The position numbers were made by a program, and so were the translations under genes. A stretch of 64,000 bases of DNA from Brevundimonas poindexterae (GTDB lineage: Bacteria > Pseudomonadota > Alphaproteobacteria > Caulobacterales > Caulobacteraceae). Shown in pieces: positions 1 to 9,123 of this stretch. The DNA lies in assembly GCF_020524625.1 (NCBI RefSeq), contig NZ_JAIVLL010000004.1, positions 62,001-126,000 of the forward strand, in the 5' to 3' direction. The notes below the pieces were generated by a model that did no database searches, was not told where the DNA came from, and saw only the letters and a program-made list of their open reading frames with translations. Each line of letters starts with the position of its first letter. Position 1 is the first letter of the stretch.

Positions 1-61
1 GCTTGCGGCTCTCGGCGGCGGTCCAGTCGGCGATCAGATAGGCGTCAAACAGGCGGGCCAC
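1..61 (-). CDS. 5' end of an unidentified gene, truncated by the window edge
   Basis: A GTG at 61 opens a frame reading MARLFDAYLIADWTAAESRK before the window ends. A GGGAG ribosome-binding site lies a suitable distance upstream. The FDAY-x-x-x-DWTAA opening resembles the N-terminus of proteins often annotated as CbiG-like or DUF429-like, but twenty residues are too few to assign it. Confidence 0.45.
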   Translation of the reverse strand, partial: MARLFDAYLIADWTAAESRK

Positions 62-147
62 GGCGGGCGCTCCCAGAGAAAAGGCGGAACAGGAATGGGC
101 GGGCTTCTAGACCCGCAGGAACTGAACGCAAAGCGCAAAGGCGGGGT

Positions 148-663
148 TCAGGGCCGGATCAGGGCCTCGAGGTGCGACAGCCAGCGGCGTCCGAGGCGCA
201 GGGCCTCGGACGGCGAGCCCTCTGGCGACGGGGCTGCCGTATCCCACAGGTTCAGCTCGAACTCGGGATGGCGGGCGTCCATGAACATCAGGCGCAGGAC
301 GACCAGTTCGGCATCTGGTGCCAGGATGTCGAGCGCCTTTCGGGCCTCGCCACGACGCACGCGGGCGACCACATGGCCGTCGACGATGATCTCGGCGCCG
401 TCGATCTCTTCGAAGCCATAGACGAGACCATGGGCCCCGCGCGCCCAGAGGACGGCGATCTGGCCCTCGTCGAAGTCGAGACCGGCCGCCTTGCCCTCGG
501 CGGGCGAAAAGGCCTCGACCTCGGGCGGCACGCCGAGGGTCTTGAGCAGGGTACGGCGGAGGCGACGCTCGCTCTCCATCCACCAGGCGAGGGCCAGCAT
601 GACGGTGGTCAGGGCCGCGGCCGCCAGCGCGACCAGCAGCATGAAGCGCACCGCCTCGCCCAC
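148..663 (-). CDS. Hypothetical single-pass membrane protein
   Basis: A 171-residue protein with one N-terminal hydrophobic helix (residues 6-28), then a basic stretch and a soluble domain. I do not recognise a catalytic family. It starts 2 bp after the xth stop codon, so the two are almost certainly co-transcribed. The N-in helix suggests inner-membrane anchoring with a domain in the periplasm, but orientation was not computed. The reading frame has the GC-rich third positions of its neighbours, which supports it being real. Confidence 0.75.
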   Translation of the reverse strand: MGEAVRFMLLVALAAAALTTVMLALAWWMESERRLRRTLLKTLGVPPEVEAFSPAEGKAAGLDFDEGQIAVLWARGAHGLVYGFEEIDGAEIIVDGHVVARVRRGEARKALDILAPDAELVVLRLMFMDARHPEFELNLWDTAAPSPEGSPSEALRLGRRWLSHLEALIRP

Positions 664-665
664 CT

Positions 666-1445
666 TCAGTCCTCCAGCGTCACGACCACCGGCACGTGGT
701 CACTGGGCTTGTCCATCTCGCGCGCCTGGCGATGGGTCTGGATGCCGGCGAAGCGGTCGGCGGCCTGGGGCGAGAGCAGGTGGAAGTCGATGCGGATGCC
801 GTGGTCACGCTGCCAGGCGCCGGCCTGATAGTCCCAGAAGGTGAAGGTGCCCGGGGGCTCGTGGCCCAAGGCATGGCTGTCCGACAGGCCGAGGTTGCAC
901 AGGGCGCGGAAGGCCGCGCGGCTCTCGGGCTGGAACAGGGCGTCATCGACCCAGGCGGAAGGATCGCGGGCGTCTTCGGGCGTCGGAATGACATTGTAGT
1001 CGCCGCACAGCACGAAGGCTTCTTCCAGCGCCAGTAACTCGCGCGCGTGACGGTTCAGGCGGTCGAACCAGCCGAGCTTGTAGCTGAACTTCTCGGTGCC
1101 GACGGGATTGCCGTTGGGCAGGTAGAGACCGCCGACGCGGACGGGCCGGGGGCCTTCGACCACGGCCTCGATATAGCGGGCCTGTTCATCCGACGGATCG
1201 CCCGGCAGGCCCTTGCGCACATCCGACAGCGGCAGTTTCGACAGCAGGGCAACGCCGTTGTAGCTCTTCTGGCCGTGGGTCTCAACGTTGTAGCCGAGCG
1301 ACTCGAAGGGCTCGCGCGGGAATTTTTCGTCCACGCATTTGATTTCCTGAAAGCAGGCGACGTCGGGCTGATGCTCGCCCAGCCAGGCGAGCACGGTCTC
1401 GAGGCGGGCGTTGACGGAGTTCACGTTCCAGGTGGCGATGCGCAT
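666..1445 (-). CDS. xth: Exodeoxyribonuclease III (AP endonuclease)
   Basis: A 259-residue endonuclease/exonuclease/phosphatase-fold enzyme that cleaves DNA 5' of abasic sites and removes 3'-blocking groups in base-excision repair. The family motifs are in order: the N-terminal MRIATWNVNSVNARL strand, the metal-binding glutamate in CFQEIKC, GDYNVIPTPED with catalytic Asp and Asn, and the C-terminal SDHVPV with the catalytic Asp-His. Length is normal. No strong Shine-Dalgarno sequence is visible before ATG 1445, but the conserved N-terminus fixes the start. It is the first gene of a two-gene minus-strand unit. Confidence 0.95.
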   Translation of the reverse strand: MRIATWNVNSVNARLETVLAWLGEHQPDVACFQEIKCVDEKFPREPFESLGYNVETHGQKSYNGVALLSKLPLSDVRKGLPGDPSDEQARYIEAVVEGPRPVRVGGLYLPNGNPVGTEKFSYKLGWFDRLNRHARELLALEEAFVLCGDYNVIPTPEDARDPSAWVDDALFQPESRAAFRALCNLGLSDSHALGHEPPGTFTFWDYQAGAWQRDHGIRIDFHLLSPQAADRFAGIQTHRQAREMDKPSDHVPVVVTLED

Positions 1446-1509
1446 GGGCGGAAGCTAGTGCGATTTCCCGCGCGAGGCGAGGGGGCGGGCAGAGGCCCTT
1501 TCGCCCACG

Positions 1510-1540
1510 AAAAAGCCCGGCGCACCGTGATGCGCCGGGC
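1510..1540 (-). terminator. Rho-independent terminator of the 1564-2559 gene
   Basis: On the minus strand a perfect 10-bp stem (GCCCGGCGCA with TGCGCCGGGC) with a 6-nt loop is followed by five T residues. It lies about 25 bp past the stop of the upstream minus-strand gene and before xth, so it separates the two transcripts. Confidence 0.85.
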
Positions 1541-1563
1541 CGTTCCATTGCCTGGGGCGAAGC

Positions 1564-2559
1564 TTATTGTTCCGGGACGTTTTCCGGTTCCACGGTGGCG
1601 CCCAGGGCGTCGCCGGTCAGCTCGCAGGGCTTGCTGAAGATCTGCACGGCGTCGACGCAGGAATAGACCTGCTGGGTCGAGCCGTTTAGGAAGCGCACGA
1701 TCATGCCTTCGCCGGTCGAGCATTTGACCTCATAGAAAGCGCCACGATCGGCCGGGCCGTCGCCCATCCAAGATACGTCCTCGACGTTGCAGGCGGCGAC
1801 CTCGGTGTTGGCGACCAGCTTCGGCCATTCGCCGCGGGTTTCTTCGGCGGTGGTCAGCTGGCAGGTGCCGGTCGAGATCAGGGCATAGCGCCAGCAGGGC
1901 ATGGCGCTCCAGCTGCCGGACTCACTCTTCTCAAGGCGATAGCCGTCGGCGCTGGCGCAACCCAGCTCATACACGCGGGTGTTCAGCGCGACCGCTTCGT
2001 CCGCGTCGCATGAGACGCCCGCCTCCCGCGCATAGGCGCTGATGACCTGGACGCGGTTCTGGTTGCCCGGCAGGGCGCACTGCAGGCCGACCTCGGCCTC
2101 AGGATTTTCACGGCGCAGTTGCCAGGCGAGGCTGGACTGCAGCACGCAGTCGGAGGCCGTTGGTGCGCCCTCGACCGCTTCCAGAATGTAGCCCGGGCCC
2201 GAGGCGCAGGCGACTTCATACAATTTGGCGCCACCCTCGCGCATGCCGAGCAGCGAGGATTCGGTCACTTGGCAGGAGGGGACGGCGACGGCGGCGACGC
2301 TGGTCGCCTGGGCCATCACTTCCTCAGCCGTCGGGGGCGCGGGCTGACGACCGCGCTGGCGCTGCTGGTTGCGATCACTGCGACCGCCGCCGATCCGACC
2401 GGGCAGGACGACCTCACCCTGGACCTGGCCAGAGGCTTCGGACGACTCCTCGCTACGATTATTGCCGCGGTTGTCCTGAGCCAGTGCCGGGCTGGCACCC
2501 AGCAGGGCGAGGGCGAGGGCGGACCCGGCAAGGGCGGTGAGCTTGATCGATGAGGACAC
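1564..2559 (-). CDS. Hypothetical secreted protein with paired cysteines
   Basis: About 331 residues. GTG 2559 is the best start because AGGAG sits 8 nt upstream; an in-frame TTG at 2577 lacks this support. The N-terminus is a Sec signal peptide (KLTALAGSALALALLGASPALA) with cleavage predicted after ALA. An Arg/Gly/Asn-rich segment follows, then repeated units each with the pattern G-x-x-YEV-x-CA-x-GxGY, with regularly spaced cysteines that probably form disulfides in the periplasm. I do not recognise the family. It is monocistronic, divergent from the metallo-hydrolase gene and closed by a strong terminator. Confidence 0.85.
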   Translation of the reverse strand: MSSSIKLTALAGSALALALLGASPALAQDNRGNNRSEESSEASGQVQGEVVLPGRIGGGRSDRNQQRQRGRQPAPPTAEEVMAQATSVAAVAVPSCQVTESSLLGMREGGAKLYEVACASGPGYILEAVEGAPTASDCVLQSSLAWQLRRENPEAEVGLQCALPGNQNRVQVISAYAREAGVSCDADEAVALNTRVYELGCASADGYRLEKSESGSWSAMPCWRYALISTGTCQLTTAEETRGEWPKLVANTEVAACNVEDVSWMGDGPADRGAFYEVKCSTGEGMIVRFLNGSTQQVYSCVDAVQIFSKPCELTGDALGATVEPENVPEQ

Positions 2560-2698
2560 GGAGGAGGCTCCTGGCAACTTTCACTTTTGTAACCCTTGGC
2601 GTGCCCATGTGACAGGGTCAAGGCAGGAACAGGGCAATCTCCCCGGGTGGACGCCCAAAGGCGAAATGGTCTATCGAAGGTTTCGATTGGAGACGCAC

Positions 2699-3796
2699 TT
2701 GGCCGACGGCGTGATACGCGAGGACGGGGAGAGGGAAGAGACGGCCCGCGGCCTGACCTGGCCCTTTGCGCGCATCCCGGAGGCCGGAGAGGCAATCAGC
2801 GTGGCCGACGGGGTGTGGTGGCTGCGCCTGCCACTGCCGATGGCGTTGAACCACATCAATCTCTACGCGATCGAGGACGGGGACGGCTGGGCGATCATCG
2901 ATACGGGCCTGTTCACTCCCGTGTCGGTCGAACTGTGGGAGGATCTGCTGGCGGGTGCGCTGAAGGGCCGTGCCGTGACGCGCGTGATCTGCACCCACAT
3001 GCACCCGGACCACATCGGCATGGCGGGCTGGCTGTGCGACCGGTTTGAAGCGCCGCTGCTGATGTCGCGGCTGGAATATGTGACGGGGCGGATGCTGGTC
3101 GCGGACACCGGCCGACCGGCGCCGGAGTCGGGGCGGACCTTCTATCGCGCGGCAGGCTGGACCGAGGAGCAACTGGCCGGCTGGGGCCGCGATTATGGCC
3201 AGTTCGGACGGGTGGTCAGCGCGATGCCGGATGCCTACCACCGCCTGACCGAGGGCGATGTGCTGTCGATCGGCGGGGAGGACTGGGAGGTCGTGGTCGG
3301 TCAGGGCCACAGCCCGGAGCACGTCTGCCTGTGGCGGCGCTCGGACGATGTGTTCCTGGGCGGCGACCAGATCCTGCCGAAGATTTCGTCGAATGTATCG
3401 GTCTGGCCGACCGAGCCGCTGGCCGATCCGCTGGGCGACTGGCTGGCCTCGCTCGACAGACTGGCAGAGCTGTTGCCCGAGGACCTGCTGGTGCTGCCCT
3501 CGCATGGCGAGCCCTTCCGGGGCGTGCAGGCGCGACTGGCGGCCCTCAAGCGAGGACACGGCCAGGCCCTTGCGCGGCTGGAACGCCGGCTGGAGACGCC
3601 GATGCGGGCCGTCGACACCTTTGCCAGTCTGTTTGCCCGCCCGGTTGGCGACGGGCTGCGCGGCATGGCGACCGGCGAGGCGGTGGCGCATCTCAACTAT
3701 CTGGAACGGCAGGGCCGCGCGGTGCGCGAGGCCGATGCCGAGGGCGTCGACTGGTGGCGCCAGGCCGACACCTTGCAGAAATCGAACGGGGAGTGA
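2699..3796 (+). CDS. Metallo-beta-lactamase-fold hydrolase
   Basis: The zinc-binding signature HMHPDHIGMAG is clear, followed by GHSPEH and GGDQILP, and a C-terminal extension typical of the RNase Z/glyoxalase II-like MBL proteins of alphaproteobacteria. The substrate is probably a thioester or lactone but cannot be told from sequence. The start is uncertain: TTG 2699 has GGAG six nt upstream and leaves an N-terminus matching the expected family start; ATG 2666 is an alternative. An open frame continuing upstream would overlap the divergent gene and is not credible. It is probably co-transcribed with the crotonase gene 5 bp downstream. Confidence 0.88.
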   Translation: MADGVIREDGEREETARGLTWPFARIPEAGEAISVADGVWWLRLPLPMALNHINLYAIEDGDGWAIIDTGLFTPVSVELWEDLLAGALKGRAVTRVICTHMHPDHIGMAGWLCDRFEAPLLMSRLEYVTGRMLVADTGRPAPESGRTFYRAAGWTEEQLAGWGRDYGQFGRVVSAMPDAYHRLTEGDVLSIGGEDWEVVVGQGHSPEHVCLWRRSDDVFLGGDQILPKISSNVSVWPTEPLADPLGDWLASLDRLAELLPEDLLVLPSHGEPFRGVQARLAALKRGHGQALARLERRLETPMRAVDTFASLFARPVGDGLRGMATGEAVAHLNYLERQGRAVREADAEGVDWWRQADTLQKSNGE

Positions 3797-3801
3797 CCGA
3801 C

Positions 3802-4566
3802 GTGTCCGAGACCATCCACACCGAACTGGCCGACGGCGTCCTGACCGTTACCCTGGCAAGGCCGGAGAAGAAGAACGCCATCACCCAGGCCATGTATGCG
3901 GCCCTGGCCGAGGCGACCGAGCGCTGTCGCACCGATGACGCCGTGCGGGTGATGCTGATCCGGGCCGAGGGCGACAGTTTTTCGGCCGGCAATGACATTG
4001 CCGACTTCATCGCGCTGGGATCGCAGGCCTCGTCGCCCGCCGACATGGCCGTGTTCCGGTTCCTGAAGGCGCTGGCCGATCTGGACAAGCCCTTGGTCGC
4101 CGCCGTGAAGGGGCGGGCGGTCGGTATCGGCACCACCCTGCTGCTGCACTGTGACATGGTGGTCGTCGCCGAGGATGCCCTGCTGTCGGTGCCCTTCATC
4201 AATCTGGCGCTGGCGCCCGAAGCGGCCTCGAGCCTGCTGCTGCCCCGGGTGATCGGCCACCAACGGGCCTTCGAGATGTTCGCGCTGGGCCAGCCGGTCG
4301 ATGGTCGCACGGCGCTGGCCTGGGGGCTGGCCAATCGCGCGGTGGCCGCCGAAGCCGTGGACGAGACCGCTGCCGATCTGGCGCGCCAGCTGGCCACGCG
4401 CGCCCCGAACTCGATCCGCAAGACCAAGGCGCTCATGCGGGACGCCGCTGACATGTGGGCGCTGATGGAGCGCGAGGGCGAGGCCTTTGGCAGCCAGATG
4501 AAGAGCCCGGAGGCGATGGAGGCCTTCATGGCCTTTACGCAAAAGCGGGCGCCGAATTTCGGCTGA
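3802..4566 (+). CDS. Enoyl-CoA hydratase/isomerase family protein
   Basis: A 254-residue crotonase-fold protein acting on acyl-CoA thioesters. Visible signatures are the N-terminal ARPEKKNAIT segment, the oxyanion-hole loop SFSAGNDIADF and the second loop GRAVGIGTTLLLHCDMVV. At the usual catalytic glutamates, residues such as the E of LAPEAASS fit an isomerase/hydratase. GTG 3802 was chosen because GGGGAG lies 9 nt upstream; GTG 3793 overlaps the previous stop but has no room for that site. Pairing with a metallo-hydrolase suggests a small acyl-CoA or thioester catabolic unit. Confidence 0.9.
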   Translation: MSETIHTELADGVLTVTLARPEKKNAITQAMYAALAEATERCRTDDAVRVMLIRAEGDSFSAGNDIADFIALGSQASSPADMAVFRFLKALADLDKPLVAAVKGRAVGIGTTLLLHCDMVVVAEDALLSVPFINLALAPEAASSLLLPRVIGHQRAFEMFALGQPVDGRTALAWGLANRAVAAEAVDETAADLARQLATRAPNSIRKTKALMRDAADMWALMEREGEAFGSQMKSPEAMEAFMAFTQKRAPNFG

Positions 4567-4617
4567 GACATTTCGGCGATTGCGTCGCTGCCCCGCGCCC
4601 TGTAGCAGCGCGCGCCT

Positions 4618-5130
4618 ATGGCCCAGCCGCTTGCCCAGACCCCGTCCGACCTGCCCCATCCCGGGGGTGCGGTGCTGCGCGCCGAACAGGCGGGTGATGC
4701 GGACGCGATCGACCGGATCGTACTGGCGGCCTTTGGTCCCGGACGCTTCGCCAAGACGGCCGAGCGTCTGAGGGAGGGCGGCTCGGTGGCCGCGGGCTTC
4801 GTTACCTGTGTCGACGACCGCCCGGTCGGCAGTGTGCGTCTGTGGTCGATCCGGGTGGGTGGGACGCCCTGCCTGTTCCTCGGGCCGATCGCGGTCGAAC
4901 GCTCGGAGCGCAGCGAGGGCCTGGGCGCAGCCATGGTGCAGGCCTGTATCGATCAGGCGCGCGAGGCCGGGGCCGCGGGCATCCTTCTGGTCGGGGACGC
5001 GCCCTATTTCGGACGGTTCGGCTTTGCCCGGATCGACGGCGTAGCCCTGCCCGGACCGGTCGATCCGGCGCGGGTTCTGTGGCTGCCGCTGGCGGTCCCG
5101 GATGTGACAGGGCCGGTCACCCGCGCCTGA
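4618..5130 (+). CDS. GNAT-family N-acetyltransferase
   Basis: A 170-residue protein with the GNAT fold. FLGPIAVERSERSEGLGAAMV is the acetyl-CoA-binding strand-loop-helix (R/Q-x-x-G-x-G/A type), and the C-terminal GDAPYFGRFGFAR motif is typical of the YhbS-like subgroup. The acceptor cannot be inferred. It stands in a same-strand run with 51 bp before and 41 bp after it. Confidence 0.88.
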   Translation: MAQPLAQTPSDLPHPGGAVLRAEQAGDADAIDRIVLAAFGPGRFAKTAERLREGGSVAAGFVTCVDDRPVGSVRLWSIRVGGTPCLFLGPIAVERSERSEGLGAAMVQACIDQAREAGAAGILLVGDAPYFGRFGFARIDGVALPGPVDPARVLWLPLAVPDVTGPVTRA

Positions 5131-5171
5131 AGCGACTTTGCCTTAAGCCGGACAGCGCCTAAGTCTGGAGG

Positions 5172-5732
5172 ATGGCAGAGAAGGAACCGAACACACTGGA
5201 CGGGCTGGCACGGCTGGCGTCGGAACAGGGCGGGCGCGGCCTGCCGCCGGTCCATCTGTGGCACCCGGAGCATTGCGGCGACATCGACATCGTAATCCAG
5301 GCCGACGGCATCTGGATGCATGAGGGTACCCCCATCGGGCGGCCCGAACTGACGCGGCTGTTCTCGACGGTGCTGAGGAAGGACCCGGACGGCTATCATC
5401 TGGTCACGCCGGTCGAGAAGCTGAAGATCACGGTCGAGGACCTGCCGTTCCGCGCAATCCGTCTCAAGGCGGTCGAAGGCCATCTGGTGTTCGAAACGGA
5501 TCAGGGTGACACGGTCATCGCCGGGCCCGATCATCCTCTGGTCGTCGAGACCGACCCGGAGACGCAGGAACCGGCCCCGCGCCTGCATGTGCGCGCCGAT
5601 CTGTGGGCCCGGGTCAGCCGGTCGCTGTTCTATGAGCTGGTCGAGCGGGCCGAACCTGTCGACGGGCGGCTGTCGGTACGCTCGGGCGAAGCGGTCTTTG
5701 CCCTCGGCCCTGTCGGAGCCGGGCTGGAATGA
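5172..5732 (+). CDS. DUF1285 family protein
   Basis: A 186-residue cytoplasmic protein matching the DUF1285 pattern: LPPVHLWHPEHCGDIDIVI near the N-terminus, then IWMHEGTPIGRPELTRLFSTVLRKD and TPVEKLKITVEDLPF. The molecular function is unknown. GGAGG directly abuts ATG 5172, an unusually short spacing, but the family N-terminus supports this start. Its stop overlaps the NUDIX gene by ATGA, so the gene is translationally coupled to it. Confidence 0.9.
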   Translation: MAEKEPNTLDGLARLASEQGGRGLPPVHLWHPEHCGDIDIVIQADGIWMHEGTPIGRPELTRLFSTVLRKDPDGYHLVTPVEKLKITVEDLPFRAIRLKAVEGHLVFETDQGDTVIAGPDHPLVVETDPETQEPAPRLHVRADLWARVSRSLFYELVERAEPVDGRLSVRSGEAVFALGPVGAGLE

Positions 5733-6370
5733 ACCCGGCGGAGGCGCTCAAGACGAGCCTGATGGCGGCACTGGATCCTGCGGACGGTCCGGCGGCGACG
5801 GCGGCGGCGCGATCCGACTTTGACCTCAACCCCGGGGCCGACCGACCGGCCCGGATGCTGCGGCCTGCGGCGGTGCTGATCCTGGTGATCGCCGAGGGGG
5901 TGGGACCGCGTGTGCTGATGACGCGGCGGTCCGACAGTCTGGCCAGCCATACGGGACAGATCGCCTTTCCCGGCGGGCGGCTGGACCCGGGCGAGACGGT
6001 GGTCGAGGCCGCCCTGCGTGAGGCCCGCGAGGAAGTGGCCCTCTCGGGCGAAGGAGTCGAAGTGCTGGGGCTGGGCGACCCGTATGAGACCGGAACCGGC
6101 TTTCTGGTGACGCCCGTGGTGGCCTGGATCGACCGGATGCCGTCGGTCGCGCCCAGTCCGGACGAGGTGGCCGAGGTGTTCGACGTGCCCTGGCATTTCC
6201 TGATGGACGCCGCCAACCACCGGCAGGATCACTATGAGCGTGACGGCGAGCCCCGGCGCTATTTCTGGGCCATGCCCTATGGCGAGCGCTACATCTGGGG
6301 CGTGACGGCAGGCATTCTGAGGGCCCTGCACGACCGGCTGGTGGCGTCCGGCGCCGAGGTGGTGGCGTGA
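5729..6370 (+). CDS. NUDIX hydrolase, probable CoA pyrophosphatase
   Basis: A 213-residue NUDIX enzyme. The box G-x5-E-x7-REVxEExGU is present as GGRLDPGETVVEAALREAREEV. The preceding LMTRRSDSLASHTGQIAFPGG stretch is characteristic of the NudL/CoA diphosphatase subgroup (UPF0035), so CoA or an acyl-CoA is the likely substrate. It overlaps the DUF1285 stop by 4 bp and the cca start by 4 bp, giving a tight three-gene translational unit. Confidence 0.92.
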   Translation: MNPAEALKTSLMAALDPADGPAATAAARSDFDLNPGADRPARMLRPAAVLILVIAEGVGPRVLMTRRSDSLASHTGQIAFPGGRLDPGETVVEAALREAREEVALSGEGVEVLGLGDPYETGTGFLVTPVVAWIDRMPSVAPSPDEVAEVFDVPWHFLMDAANHRQDHYERDGEPRRYFWAMPYGERYIWGVTAGILRALHDRLVASGAEVVA

Positions 6371-7587
6371 CCGCGCCGTCCCTGTCAGATGCGGCGTGGC
6401 TGACCGATCCGGCGACGCGGGCGGTGATGGCGGCGCTGGCGGCGCGGGGCGGGCCCGACGCTGCGCGCTTCGTGGGGGGCTGTGTGCGCAACAGCCTGCT
6501 GGATCGTCCGGTCGACGACGTCGATATCGCCACGCGACTGGAGCCGCACGAGGTCATGGAGGCCCTGAAGACGGCCGGACTGAAGGCGGTGCCCACCGGC
6601 CTGGACCACGGCACGGTGACGGCGGTGTCGGACCACCGCCCGTTCGAGATCACCACCCTGCGCCGCGATGTGACGACGGACGGCAGGCGCGCGACGGTCG
6701 CCTTCACCGGCGACTGGGCCGAGGACGCCGGACGGCGGGACTTCCACATCAACGCCCTTTACGCCGATACGGAGGGGCAGGTGTTCGACCCCACCGGACA
6801 GGGGCTGGCGGACATCGCGGCCCGGCGCGTGGCCTTTGTCGGAGACCCGGACCGACGCATCCGCGAGGACCGCCTGCGCATCCTGCGCTTCTTCCGCTTT
6901 CAGGCCTGGTACGGGCGGGGCGTCCCGGACCCCGCCGGGCTGGCCGCATGCGTGCGCGAGGCGGAGGGCCTGTCCGAGCTATCCGCCGAACGGGTCTCGA
7001 AGGAGCTGTTGAAACTGCTGGCCGCGCCGAACCCGGTGCCGACCGTGGCGATCATGGCCGAGACCGGCATCCTGCAGCGGCTGCTGCCCGAGGTGCCGGG
7101 ACTGGAGGCGTTTCAGGGCGTGGCGAAGGTCAGCGACGACGCCGTGCTGCGCCTGTCCGCCCTGATGCCCCTGGATGTCGGGGCGCGGGACAGGGCGGCG
7201 CGGGCCCTGCGGCTGTCGAACCGGGATCGGGTGCGGCTGGTGGCGCTGGCCGGGCCGGTGCCCGACCTCGAGCAACTGGGCGAGGCGGCCGTGCGGGCCA
7301 TGGTCTATGCCGACGGCCGTCAGGCCACGCAGGACCGGCTGACGCTCGCGCTCGCAGCCCGCCCCGGTCAGGTCGAGCGGCATCGCACCCTGAACAAGTT
7401 GGTGGAAACCTGGCCCATCCCCCGCATGCCCGTGGGCGGCCGCGAGGTTGCGGCCATGGGCGTTCCTCCGGGCCCCGAGACCGGCGCGCTGCTGGCGGCC
7501 TTCGAGGCCGGGTGGATCGCTGATGACTTTCCCGCCGACGGACACGCCGAGCGGCTGCGGGCCCTGATCGATCAGCGACCCGGCTGA
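6367..7587 (+). CDS. cca: CCA-adding tRNA nucleotidyltransferase / poly(A) polymerase family
   Basis: A 406-residue class II nucleotidyltransferase. The head domain has the GG-R-DxD signature FVGGCVRNSLLDRPVDDVDIAT, followed by the RRD motif (DGRR...FTGDWAEDAGRRDFHINAL) and the RNA-binding region REDRLRILRFFRF. It adds or repairs the 3' CCA of tRNAs. GTG 6367 overlaps the NUDIX stop as GTGA. The C-terminus overlaps the convergent EEP gene by 16 bp. Confidence 0.93.
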   Translation: MTAPSLSDAAWLTDPATRAVMAALAARGGPDAARFVGGCVRNSLLDRPVDDVDIATRLEPHEVMEALKTAGLKAVPTGLDHGTVTAVSDHRPFEITTLRRDVTTDGRRATVAFTGDWAEDAGRRDFHINALYADTEGQVFDPTGQGLADIAARRVAFVGDPDRRIREDRLRILRFFRFQAWYGRGVPDPAGLAACVREAEGLSELSAERVSKELLKLLAAPNPVPTVAIMAETGILQRLLPEVPGLEAFQGVAKVSDDAVLRLSALMPLDVGARDRAARALRLSNRDRVRLVALAGPVPDLEQLGEAAVRAMVYADGRQATQDRLTLALAARPGQVERHRTLNKLVETWPIPRMPVGGREVAAMGVPPGPETGALLAAFEAGWIADDFPADGHAERLRALIDQRPG

Positions 7588-8549
7588 GGTCGGGCCCGGG
7601 TGACGCGGCTCACGACCGGATAATGGTCGGATCCCGTGCGCTTGCCGATCCGGCGCGACAGGAAGACCAGTTCGTCCGAACGCCATTGATGGTCGATGCC
7701 GATGCCCAGCCATGACGGCAATTCCGTGGGCCAGGTGCCGGGCCAGGCCGGGGCGGGGGTCAGGCCGGTTTCGGCCTTGACCTGACGCCCGATGCGGGCG
7801 CTGGACACTGCATTGAAGTCGCCGGCCACGAGGATCGGATCGGTCACATCCTCCAGACGCTCGGCCAAGGACATCGACTGGATGATCTGGCCCCACTGGT
7901 ACTGGAACGGCCAGGGTCGGGTCAGATGCACACCGACCAGATGCACGGGGCCGAGCGGGGTGTCAGATACGGCTTGCAGGGCCGAGAGCTGGTCGGGCCG
8001 CCCCGGCACGGGCGTAAGCGGGTAGCGGGATGCGAGGATCACGCTGCCGCGACTGCCCTTGGGCACGATGGTCTCCGACGCATGCTGGTAGGGATAGTCG
8101 GCGAGCACCTCATGGCGGGCGGCGAAGACGGCGGGGCTGACCTCGATCAGCAGGATGAGGTCGGGCCGGGCCGCACGGATGCTGGCGGCGACAGCCTCGA
8201 CGTCGCCGTTTTCGGCATTGAGGTTGGCGGAATAGACGGTCAGCACGGGGGCCCCGCGTTCCGGGGCGCCGCGCGGCGGGGAGGCCTGCGGGATCACCGC
8301 TCCCGTACAGATTAGCAGAGTGCCGAAGGCGATGATCATCAGCGGGGGCCGCTTCATCGCCATGACCAGCAGGCTGGCGATCACCGAGCCGATCAGGGCG
8401 GGACCTGTGAACTGGGCGAGGATGTCGACCCAGCGATGCCCGTTGCCGCTTATGTGGGCCGCCGCCGGAATCAGCCACGGTCCGCAAAGGATCAGGCAGA
8501 CTGCCCATGGCCACAGCACAAGAAATCCGGCCTTCAGTCTTGCCAACAT
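7572..8549 (-). CDS. Membrane-anchored endonuclease/exonuclease/phosphatase-family protein
   Basis: About 325 residues from ATG 8549. The N-terminus has three hydrophobic segments (roughly residues 5-25, 45-60 and 65-85), followed by an EEP domain. VYSANLNAENGD, LILLIEVSP, VHLTRPW, VAGDFNAV and SDHYPV correspond to the metal-binding and catalytic motifs. Such membrane-tethered EEP proteins are often called vancomycin-resistance-like or YafD-like; substrates include lipids and nucleic acids and cannot be resolved here. It converges with cca and is divergent from the DUF4112 gene. Confidence 0.88.
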   Translation of the reverse strand: MLARLKAGFLVLWPWAVCLILCGPWLIPAAAHISGNGHRWVDILAQFTGPALIGSVIASLLVMAMKRPPLMIIAFGTLLICTGAVIPQASPPRGAPERGAPVLTVYSANLNAENGDVEAVAASIRAARPDLILLIEVSPAVFAARHEVLADYPYQHASETIVPKGSRGSVILASRYPLTPVPGRPDQLSALQAVSDTPLGPVHLVGVHLTRPWPFQYQWGQIIQSMSLAERLEDVTDPILVAGDFNAVSSARIGRQVKAETGLTPAPAWPGTWPTELPSWLGIGIDHQWRSDELVFLSRRIGKRTGSDHYPVVSRVTRARPQPGR

Positions 8550-8600
8550 GATGAACGTCGGTCTCCGTAGTGCGTTGAGGGGAGCGGGCAGGAGGGAAGC

Positions 8601-9059
8601 ATGGTCAAATCGGTTGCCGACGTCGAGAACGTCTGGCTCAGTGTCGAGCGCATCAAGAAGATTTCGGACCGGGTGATCGGGATCGGGCCCTTCGGGCTGG
8701 GCCTCGATGGTCTTCTGACCTGGATTCCCGGACTGGGCACCATCTATACGCTGGGGGCCGGCGGCTGGCTGGTCGTGCAGGCCCTGCGCGTCAAGGCGGG
8801 ACCCGCCACCCTCGCCCGCATGGTGGGCTATCTGACGGTCGATACGGCGACGGGGGTCGTGCCCATTGCCGGTGACGCAATCGACGCCCTGTTTCCCGGG
8901 CACCTGATGGCCGCCAAGGCGCTGCAGAAGCACATCGAATCGACTCACTGGGTCGAAATGTCCGAGCGCGAGGCGCACGAGCAGGGCGTGCACGACTCCC
9001 ACCGCGAGGAAATGCGCGCCAATCGCAAGCTTAAGCGTGTGATCTACCTGCACGACTGA
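8601..9059 (+). CDS. DUF4112 family membrane protein
   Basis: A 152-residue protein with the DUF4112 hallmarks: LDGLLTWIPGLGTIYTLGAGG, GPATLARMVGYLTVDTATG and VPIAGDAIDALFPGH, the second and third forming membrane-associated hydrophobic hairpins. The C-terminus is highly charged. Function is unknown. It precedes the sigma-factor gene by 64 bp on the same strand. Confidence 0.88.
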   Translation: MVKSVADVENVWLSVERIKKISDRVIGIGPFGLGLDGLLTWIPGLGTIYTLGAGGWLVVQALRVKAGPATLARMVGYLTVDTATGVVPIAGDAIDALFPGHLMAAKALQKHIESTHWVEMSEREAHEQGVHDSHREEMRANRKLKRVIYLHD

Positions 9060-9123
9060 TCGTCGGGATTGACGGAGGGGTGCCCTGCCGTCCAACTGCG
9101 GGTCTGCGTCTTCGGGAGCCAGG